From Pythium myriotylum (taxonomy: Eukaryota > Oomycota > Peronosporomycetes > Pythiales > Pythiaceae): 64,000 nt of DNA. The stretch covers positions 1,116,001 to 1,180,000 of the forward strand of contig JALJCQ010000003.1 in assembly GCA_023091665.1 (NCBI GenBank). Direction: 5' to 3'. The notes beneath the pieces are model-generated. The model worked only from the letters and a program-made list of their open reading frames with translations. It made no database searches and was not told the DNA's origin. Every line of letters starts with the position of its first letter. The first letter of the stretch is position 1. A program made the translations under genes and the position numbers. This document shows positions 41,979 to 48,416 of the stretch, piece after piece.

Positions 41979-42934
41979 GTGGGACCGACCACCTCCATCA
42001 AGATGAGAAGTGTCTCAAGTTCCTCAAGGAAGACGCTCAGTGGAGCACACGGAAGGTCCGTCTCAGTCAAGTCGACTGTCCCTGTCTATTGTAGACATGG
42101 GTACAAGACCCAAGCAGAAGGCCATGAAGATGGCGAGAACGCCGCGTTCGGCGCAGTCGAAGCTTCGACAACGTCCACCGACCTCATCGGTTGCGTTGGA
42201 CAACGCTCGCACCAAGCCAGAGTGGCTGGCTCAATTTGGTGTTGCTACACCGAGCAGTTCTCTGCGGTGTAGCCATCACGCCCGAGCGTGTGGCCGACAA
42301 CACGAAGTTGTCCGGCAACGTCGTTGTCCGACTGCCACGGGTATCCCCGCACTCCACGCACTCAGTTGAGTCGCTGGATGAGGCTAGCCAGCCTCTCGAG
42401 TACTTGGTAGTACTCGCGGTGGATACCCACCGACCACAGTCTCCAGTATTAGACTGGACCCAGTTCTGGGCACCGTCAAGAGACGAAGTTTGCGATTTCG
42501 CATCGTACAGGTCTGTACGCTTGCACAAGGCAAGAACCCATCGCACTGAGTGTGTGTGCCAAGTTTGGGCTTGCCGCGAGCTCTGCTCGCCTCGCAATGG
42601 TCGTCTGACCATGCCATTTTGGCTTGCCGCCGTCAGACGGCATAATGGCCCAGTTTTGGGGGATCGTCATGATCCAGTGGTCGCTGGCGACCGCGCGCAC
42701 GTCTGCATGCGTCTCATGACGCAGCGAGGTGTAGCGCCAAGCCGCTGCGGCTCTCGGTCAGTCGTTGTCGAAAAATCGACACGCGACTTCGCGCTCATGG
42801 TCGCCATGAGTCTGTACCCATTTCCGTGTGGGTCCTCGGAAATTCCGTACTGGAATAGGCTCGTGTTCCTTTTCTAGGACACGGCTGTTCCTAAATTAGG
42901 GACAAGGGTGTTCCTCATTTTGGGTGGGGGGTGG
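41979..42934 (+). other. Gypsy-A 3' untranslated region with hairpin array and polypurine tract
   Basis: This is 956 bp between the pol stop and the 3' LTR. It ends in a G-rich polypurine tract (42,922-42,934). The stretch 42,360-42,847 is a dense series of hairpins (separate entry), and 41,977-42,300 has further ones, including a perfect 14-bp palindrome at 42,156-42,169. A 228-codon frame (42,191-42,877) crosses it but has no recognisable domain. Open antisense frames are also present, so I do not call a gene. Confidence 0.7.
42360..42847 (+). repeat. Array of about 20 consecutive short perfect hairpins
   Basis: Stems seen directly, stem length in parentheses: 42,360-371 (5), 42,380-395 (6), 42,397-416 (7), 42,417-432 (6), 42,437-456 (6), 42,459-470 (5), 42,491-502 (5), 42,504-519 (7), 42,576-590 (6), 42,597-612 (6), 42,629-641 (6), 42,661-675 (5), 42,679-692 (6), 42,708-723 (6), 42,740-752 (6), 42,766-781 (6), 42,782-793 (5), 42,794-810 (7), 42,816-833 (5), 42,837-847 (5). 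The stem sequences differ from one hairpin to the next, so this is not a tandem repeat. About one stem of 6 bp or more with loop of 8 or less would be expected by chance in this length; there are 13. Confidence 0.85.
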
Positions 42935-43237
42935 TGTAACGGGGTACAAGGTTACACAAGTAGGTTAGGTTGTGTAGGTACATAACGTGTGTGGTCCACT
43001 TAGGGGAAAAGTTACCCTAAGTAGTGACTCTCTTTTATTAGATTCAGTAGGGGATATCCCTGGGTATTAGATGCCAGGGATATCAGGTATAGGGGGGATT
43101 ATTCCCCAGGGGAATAATCTGAATACAATCAGTTCGCCTTTTGCCAAGTCTTTGGCGCTCGTGGACAGGGGTCGACTCGGAGCGGCTGCTCACGCTTCCT
43201 CAAGCGCAGGTGCTGTGAACGGTCGTGGACCGTTACA
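42935..43237 (+). repeat. Gypsy-A copy 2, 3' LTR
   Basis: This 303-bp LTR carries AGATGCC at the polymorphic site, like the 3' LTR of copy 1 and unlike both 5' LTRs. It is followed by CTAGC (43,238-43,242). Confidence 0.95.
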
Positions 43238-44924
43238 CTAGCCTAGCTCGCGTTGTCAATGTCACTGCCCAGAAACCACTCGCGTTGTCCAAGGAACAAA
43301 ACCACATAATCGTTTCTAAGTTGTCCAATAGGTCGTCAATGAGTGGCATCGCATACACCATGAGCTTCGTCAAGCTATTGACCATCCGGTAATCGATACA
43401 ACGCCGAATATCTTTGCCATTCTTTTTGAGCACGATAACAATGGCAGATGCCCATGGAGAGTCCGAGTATCTGATCAATCCGGCTCGGAGCAGTCCTCGC
43501 AACAGCTCATAGAGTCGACCCAACAAATGGGGAGGCACACGTCTTGCCTTCTGCGCGATGGGCTGAGCGTCTCCAACGTCGACATCACAAACAACGCCTT
43601 TGGCCGGTGGTGGTAATGCGTTCCCCGAACTAATGAAGCCACTCTTGCGCTTCTCCAAAATTGCTCTTGTCTGCGCCCTCTGTTCATCGGTCGTTTCATC
43701 CTCGCCGATATTAGCCTCGCTCATATCCACTTCTTCTTGAGGCCCATCATCGAACTCCGGAATAAGTGCGAGCTGGTCTTTCATATCTTCCACAGACATC
43801 TCGACGCCTTCATGGATGTAGACTTCTCGAGCAAGCTTCGACTGATCGATGCGGTCCGGCGATAACCCATCAACAACAAACACTGCAGAGGGCGTGTCTC
43901 CGACACAAGCTACAGCCACGTCGTTGCTCCAATTCAATGAGACGCCCTCAGCCTCCTTGACCATTTCATACACCTCTCGGTAGTCTTGCGTCTTCAGTTC
44001 CTCGTAATTCAGCAGCCTGAGTGGGTCCTCCTCTGGTACAACACATAATCGCTGGCCCAGATCGATGACAAGACCTGCACGCACCATAAAATCGGTCCCG
44101 ATGATGACTAGAGAGTGTGCTTCAAAGTCTGCAATCCACATTTCCATCTCATAGACAACGAATCCTCCAAGCTTGATCTTTGTCAGCGCCTTCCCGTGTG
44201 CAGGCAGTGGATGCTCGGATACTCCGTAGAAGTCACTCGGGTCTTCGAACATCTTCACGCTCAATCCCAACTTACGTGCCAAGTTAGTGTGTAGCAAACT
44301 GATGTTCGCACCCGTGTCGAGCATTAATGGGAGCCCGAGATCTTCGACTGCACCATGAACGAACACTTGCACTGCTTCGTCCTGAGGAGGATCGTGATCC
44401 TTCCACCAACCTCTCCGTTCGCCCTCCGTCAGTTGGACATGCATGACCTCCCAACGGACCGAACGTTCTCCTTCTTTCTTCACCTTTTCCCGTTCTTGAT
44501 TAAAATGCAACAACATCTTCGACTCTTCATGCACACGTGGCTCCGTCTCGGACGCCACATCCTCAATCACTGTTTCTTCCTGTTTCTTCATTTCTTCGAC
44601 ATCACTCTCTTCGAATACACAAGGCGCATCTTCTTTCTCGATTCTCTTCGCTTGTTTGCGCCAGATCTTCTTCTTCACATGCACATTCACACTCGCCGCG
44701 ACATCCCCGTCACGTACAGCACCGGCAGAGTGCTGCGGGGCTAGCGGTTTAACTGCTGAACGAGTTCCTCCACGGAGATCTCGCCAGCCTTGAGTTTGGG
44801 ATGAAGTTCCACGAACTTTGTGAGGAACTTGCGACAAACTGCCATCGTGTGCCCGGTTACACCACAAAATTCGCACGTATTGAGCTGGTAACAGTTGTCC
44901 TTGGTGTGACCGATTTTGCCACAA
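43238..44924 (-). pseudogene. Gypsy-B Pol, first part (protease and start of RT), cut by Gypsy-A copy 2
   Basis: The frame has a retropepsin-like motif L-M-L-D-T-G-A-N (near 44,310) with a downstream I-I-G-T-D-F strand, then the RT N terminus (S-P-W-A-S-A-I-V-I-V, C-I-D-Y-R-M-V-N, L-D-N-A-S-G-F-W). It is interrupted in RT at CTAGC by the Gypsy-A 3' LTR, which supplies a stop at 43,233. The missing remainder is at 31,309 on the plus strand. It overlaps gag by 184 nt in the -1 frame. Confidence 0.88.
44700..44753 (-). promoter_or_regulatory. Probable -1 frameshift signal of Gypsy-B
   Basis: GTTAAAC (44,753-44,747) is in phase with gag (TTA AAC), one codon before the gag TAG. A nested stem-loop follows: CCCCG pairing with CGGGG on the outside and CAGCAC with GTGCTG inside. 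A -1 slip enters the Pol frame with V-K-P-L-A-P. GTTAAAC is a weaker, but known, slippery variant. Confidence 0.6.
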
Positions 44925-46522
44925 TGTTCGCAGTTCATCTCCTCACGACCACCACCTGAGGGTGGAGCAGCATTTCTTCTGTCGTTGGGACGATTAATCT
45001 TAGCCACTGCTGCAGGTTGTTCGGCGGCTTCTTCGACCTGTTTCTTTGACGCCTTCTTCAACGGAGGTTTCGACGTCGTGTTCTCGTATGCTGTCAGCTT
45101 CTCCTCGAGCTTTTGAATGGACTTGTATGTCGAGTAACGGAACTGTGCTTGAACTGTCTTGTCATGAAGCGTGTCAAAGTACTGACGCACATGACTGTCT
45201 AGATCAACGGGAACTCTGTCTTGATCATCGTCATCTTCGTCAATTCGGAAGTCAATCTTCGCCTTCAGACCCGCGGCGTTGAATCGGTAGAGATATTCGA
45301 GTGGCGATTCCTCAGTCTTTTGCGACAGCCTGTAGTACGTGAGCACCGCTGGAGTTGTCTCAACACAGAACTTCTTGTAAAAGGCGTTCATCATACGCTT
45401 CCACTTCTTCTTCGTGCGTGTGGGCAACTGCTTCTGCCAATACTTGGCGGAGCCAGTCAGCGCATCAACAAAGGCTCTCATCTTCTGGCGTCTCGAGTAG
45501 TTCGAGATACTTGCGTTGTACAAGAACTTCGACAACCTCGCGCGAGCTTCTTCCGGCGTAACCTTGGCGCCTCCAGCAAACGGCTTAATCGCAGAACTTT
45601 GAATAACTGTCGTAACGCGTCGACCTCGGCGTCTGCCACTATCTGACGAGTCTGAATCAGAGTCTTCGAACATCGAGAGATCCAAATCTTCTTCCATATC
45701 GGACTTCGACGTCGAGCGTCGCTTAGTTCTAGACTTGACCTTCGAGACCTTCTTCGTCGACGGCTTGCGAACCTTCTCTTCAGACGAATACCCCGACTCA
45801 TCGGCGCTCGATTCTGAACTCGACTCCTTCTTCCAGACAACTCTAGGCTTGCTTGCCTTTGATCTCACCGCATGAGCTCGCGCATCGGGTCCTTCCTCTT
45901 TCGCGGATTCTGCTGTGTCCAACGCCTTGATAAGATTCGTCAATTCGTCCATCGACATATCGCCACGCGCAGCCATCACCATCAGCTTATTGACAAGTGG
46001 ATCGTCCTCTTTCGACTTGCGAGCCTGAACACTCTTCTGGGGAGGCGACAGCGTACTTTCGTCACTCCAGAACTCAAGCCTCTTCTGTACCTTATCACGA
46101 CTGTCAAAGTCAACCCCGGGGTCGTCAAAATCGTGCTCTTGGGTAACTGGACGTAGTTTCCCCGGCTTGGTCTGCGGTGTGTGTGGGACATCAGCAACAA
46201 TCGTATACTTCGGTTTGTAGTTCCCGCCATCGCGATAATGCACTACCGACATCTCCCACTCGTGTTCCGCCAGTAGCAGTGACATCATGAACCCTATGTC
46301 GTGGGCCATCCGTTTCGGATTAAGATACGCGGCCATATCGAAATTGGGTCTTCGTCGAACTTCATACCCGCAGGATTCCAGAATCGACTCCACAAATGAA
46401 ATGATCGTGGGGAAATCCCTGAACCGCTCAACTCCCACGCGCAGGTGTCGTGTCACGTCCTTGTCTGAATTCCGCACCTTCCTGAGTTCATATAACGAGA
46501 ACCAACTGTCTGAATCGGCCAT
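44741..46522 (-). CDS. Gypsy-B Gag
   Basis: The 593-residue Gag starts at the ATG at 46,522 (M-A-D-S-D-S-W). The open frame extends upstream to 46,777, but that part is LTR sequence, so I chose the first Met after it. A globular N terminus is followed by an acidic/Ser-rich and Lys-rich disordered part (about 160-330), a helical Gag domain (about 335-480) and two zinc knuckles near the C terminus (C-E-H-C-G-K-I-G-H-T-K-D-N-C and C-E-F-C-G-V-T-G-H). The frame is intact. Confidence 0.87.
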   Translation of the reverse strand: MADSDSWFSLYELRKVRNSDKDVTRHLRVGVERFRDFPTIISFVESILESCGYEVRRRPNFDMAAYLNPKRMAHDIGFMMSLLLAEHEWEMSVVHYRDGGNYKPKYTIVADVPHTPQTKPGKLRPVTQEHDFDDPGVDFDSRDKVQKRLEFWSDESTLSPPQKSVQARKSKEDDPLVNKLMVMAARGDMSMDELTNLIKALDTAESAKEEGPDARAHAVRSKASKPRVVWKKESSSESSADESGYSSEEKVRKPSTKKVSKVKSRTKRRSTSKSDMEEDLDLSMFEDSDSDSSDSGRRRGRRVTTVIQSSAIKPFAGGAKVTPEEARARLSKFLYNASISNYSRRQKMRAFVDALTGSAKYWQKQLPTRTKKKWKRMMNAFYKKFCVETTPAVLTYYRLSQKTEESPLEYLYRFNAAGLKAKIDFRIDEDDDDQDRVPVDLDSHVRQYFDTLHDKTVQAQFRYSTYKSIQKLEEKLTAYENTTSKPPLKKASKKQVEEAAEQPAAVAKINRPNDRRNAAPPSGGGREEMNCEHCGKIGHTKDNCYQLNTCEFCGVTGHTMAVCRKFLTKFVELHPKLKAGEISVEELVQQLNR

Positions 46523-46605
46523 CTGTATGTTCCATCTTCGATTCGTCCATCTCGTCGTTACGTGTAGCACCAGCTGACAGCTCCACTCCTGGCATACGCA
46601 CCAGT

Positions 46606-47283
46606 TGTCGTGGGGTACGTTCAGAATCGAGAAACGGCGTACGCAGATCGATCCTGGCCGCGCCAGACAACGAAAACTCAATAGAGAATAAGCAGGAATC
46701 GCTCGCTTCACACGCGCGCGACGCCTCGAGATATCACAACTTCTTTGAAGTGGACGCCCGAAACTCTGCTGCAACACCCACGCAAGGTCCTCACGTGTCC
46801 TTGCGCTACGGAGCGACGATATTCGTGGCGATAGAACGCCCGCTTCCGACGCTTACCAGCTTCAGCACTTAGCCGCTTTTTCGCCTTCCCGGCCGCAAGA
46901 CTGTTAACTCAGCCCCAGATACCTCGGGCGCCGGCCGTCAGAGTGCTAACTCGGGGTTTTTGGGTGCTTCTGTGGGTGTTGGGTTTTTCCTTCCTTGAAC
47001 TTGCGCAAACTGACTTGTTGGGTTGACGGCAAATTCGATTCTCTTCTGAGGGGGGATCTGGGTGAAATCACCCTCACCCCACGTTATGAGAGATGGTGAA
47101 AAAACCTCACCAATCCCCAAACTAGGGACTTATCCCCCAAAATAGGGGAACAGTATCCCTAGCGTTCCTATCCTACTGTTTCTGTTGTTTTTTTCCGTGA
47201 CCTACGCTCCTATAACCTAATTTTTACTTTTCTAAACTGGGAATTTCTCTCTGGTTCTGGAAATCTGGGGATGCTCCACCACA
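46606..47283 (-). repeat. Gypsy-B 5' LTR
   Basis: This 678-bp LTR is the partner of 18,212-18,888. Two bases inside its end, the minus strand reads TGGTGCGTATGCC (from 46,603 downward), a plausible tRNA primer-binding site. The outer end is followed by GATT. Confidence 0.9.
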
Positions 47284-47287
47284 GATT

Positions 47288-47330
47288 CTAGCGCGGGCAC
47301 CAAAACCGTCTCCTGATTCACTGAGTGACC
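47288..47330. repeat. 42-bp tandem repeat, right half of the array split by Gypsy-B
   Basis: The missing last base of the left unit is at 47,288, and a further unit (TAGCGCG...CAAAACCG...) begins at 47,289. The phase of the 42-bp period is preserved across the 29-kb insertion. The unit is degenerate after about 47,320. Confidence 0.7.
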
Positions 47331-47636
47331 TTAAAATAGTGAAAAACTGGCAATTTTTATACTTCAACATGTTTTATTTTAAGTAACCCTGGAGAACTCC
47401 CGAAATTTATCATCCGCTCAGTAACAAATCATTTATGTAACATACTTCAACTTGTTCATTTTTATACTTTAACAGGCATTTACATTCACAGGAACTTCAA
47501 TGTACTGATGTTGACATTTCAAATACATGAAATATATTAATGGAATTAATACTCTGTGTTGATCCTTTTAGGGCAAGAGCGTACAGGGCATGTTGGATTC
47601 GGGCACAAAGGATTGCGCCGCCGTTGGAGTACGGCG
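47331..47636. other. AT-rich region without recognisable gene
   Basis: About 300 AT-rich bases lie between the tandem array and the RING ORF. It may be the end of a rolling-circle element. No gene is supported. Confidence 0.4.
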
Positions 47637-48146
47637 TCAGACGGCGTGATACCTGTGGGGACACCCAAAAGATGGGCGCCAGTGTCTTGTTGGTCTTCCA
47701 CAGAGCGAGCATGACGATTCAGGTAAGTTGCTTGGTGTGACGAGTTGGCGGCAAAGTGGGCAACAGACGTCAACTCTTAGTGGATGCTGTGCATACCACC
47801 TTTCGAGACACTCCGCGTGGCAAATATGCCCGCAGGGTAAAGTCGGTGGGTTCAGAACCGGCTCGAAACAACAAACACAATCTTGAGCGTTCGCCATACG
47901 CTTCTTTGTACGATAACGTTGTTGCCGTTCGGCCTTTTTCTTACGCTTATGGCTTACAGGGTCAGAGATCAGTGATTTTGCGTTTTCGCACCTGCCCTGC
48001 ACGCTCTGATGGCGCTTCAGGCCTGATTTTCTCTTGAACGTGCGTTTGCACCCGCTGCATCGGAATGTAGGATCGGGAGGAGGTGGGGGACTTGGTGGTG
48101 GAGGAGGTGGACCTGGAGGTGGTGGTGGCGCACTGACACTTGCCAT
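47637..48146 (-). CDS. Small C2H2-like and RING-finger protein
   Basis: I chose the ATG at 48,146 (M-A-S-V-S-A-P), giving 169 residues. The frame is open further upstream, but that part lacks a sensible composition. A run of about 20 prolines is followed by one C2HC zinc finger (C-S-G-C-K-R-T-F...H...C), a basic Lys/Arg stretch, and a RING finger (C-V-C-C...C-G-H-I-C-H-A-E-C-L...C-C-P-L-C). A final C-x-x-C...C-x-H pair may hold another zinc. RING proteins usually act as E3 ubiquitin ligases. Its place between two rolling-circle remnants suggests it may be transposon cargo. It could also be a captured host fragment. Confidence 0.6.
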   Translation of the reverse strand: MASVSAPPPPPGPPPPPPSPPPPPDPTFRCSGCKRTFKRKSGLKRHQSVQGRCENAKSLISDPVSHKRKKKAERQQRYRTKKRMANAQDCVCCFEPVLNPPTLPCGHICHAECLERWYAQHPLRVDVCCPLCRQLVTPSNLPESSCSLCGRPTRHWRPSFGCPHRYHAV

Positions 48147-48416
48147 GAAGGATAGGAAATGAGGCAGAGGTTTGGCCGAAGCCCTCCGAAAACACACAAA
48201 AAAAAATCCGTATCTTTTCGATCTAACTGCGCCGTGTATACTTAGACCATTTGGATGTGTAGCTCGAAATACCCACCAATTGATCGTCTCACATGGTCGT
48301 GCATATAGAGATGACACCCCCCAATTATCGGCTTTTGGAGGAGTTCTTACCGTAGTTTTGCTATTGCGGCTACCTACGGGGATGGAAGTCCTGAACGTCA
48401 GACGGCTTTTAATTGT

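Larger units (their letters stand above)
36076..43237 (+). mobile_element. Gypsy-A copy 2: full-length Ty3/Gypsy chromovirus-type element
   Basis: This 7,162-bp plus-strand element is the exact inverse counterpart of copy 1. It has LTRs at 36,076-36,378 and 42,935-43,237, gag at 36,418-37,554 and pol at 37,407-41,978. Flanks are CAGAA on the left (36,071-36,075) and CTAGC on the right (43,238-43,242). It sits in the reverse transcriptase of Gypsy-B. Confidence 0.95.
18208..47287 (-). mobile_element. Gypsy-B: Ty3/Gypsy LTR retrotransposon with nested insertions and a helicase cargo gene
   Basis: The LTRs at 18,212-18,888 and 46,606-47,283 are direct repeats that start TG and end CA. They are flanked outside by the 4-bp duplication GATT (18,208-18,211 and 47,284-47,287). 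On the minus strand the order is 5' LTR, primer-binding site, gag (46,522-44,741), protease/RT (44,924-43,238), then after correcting an inversion RT/RNase H/integrase/chromodomain (now 31,309-35,053 on the plus strand), the SANT-helicase gene (24,014-19,044) and the 3' LTR. Two Gypsy-A copies (24,147-31,308 and 36,076-43,237) are nested. Removing them and their target duplications leaves about 14.7 kb. By eye the two LTRs differ by one substitution and one G indel, so the insertion is recent. Frame breaks in pol suggest this copy was not autonomous. Confidence 0.9.

Noticed and set aside
42360..42847. CRISPR-like array
   Set aside because: The hairpins have no common repeat sequence and no regular spacers; the context is a eukaryotic retrotransposon.
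42191..42877. 228-codon frame in the Gypsy-A 3' region (and its twin at 24,507-25,193)
   Set aside because: It covers the hairpin array, where both strands are open because of self-complementarity. No domain is visible, and identity between the two copies only reflects their recent origin.
46523..46777. N-terminal extension of Gypsy-B Gag reading from inside the LTR
   Set aside because: The same translation appears from the other LTR at 18,383; it is LTR sequence. The first Met after the primer-binding site region was used.
18212..47283. The two 677/678-bp direct repeats as a segmental duplication
   Set aside because: TG...CA ends, the GATT target duplication, primer-binding site and gag-pol inside identify them as LTRs of one element.
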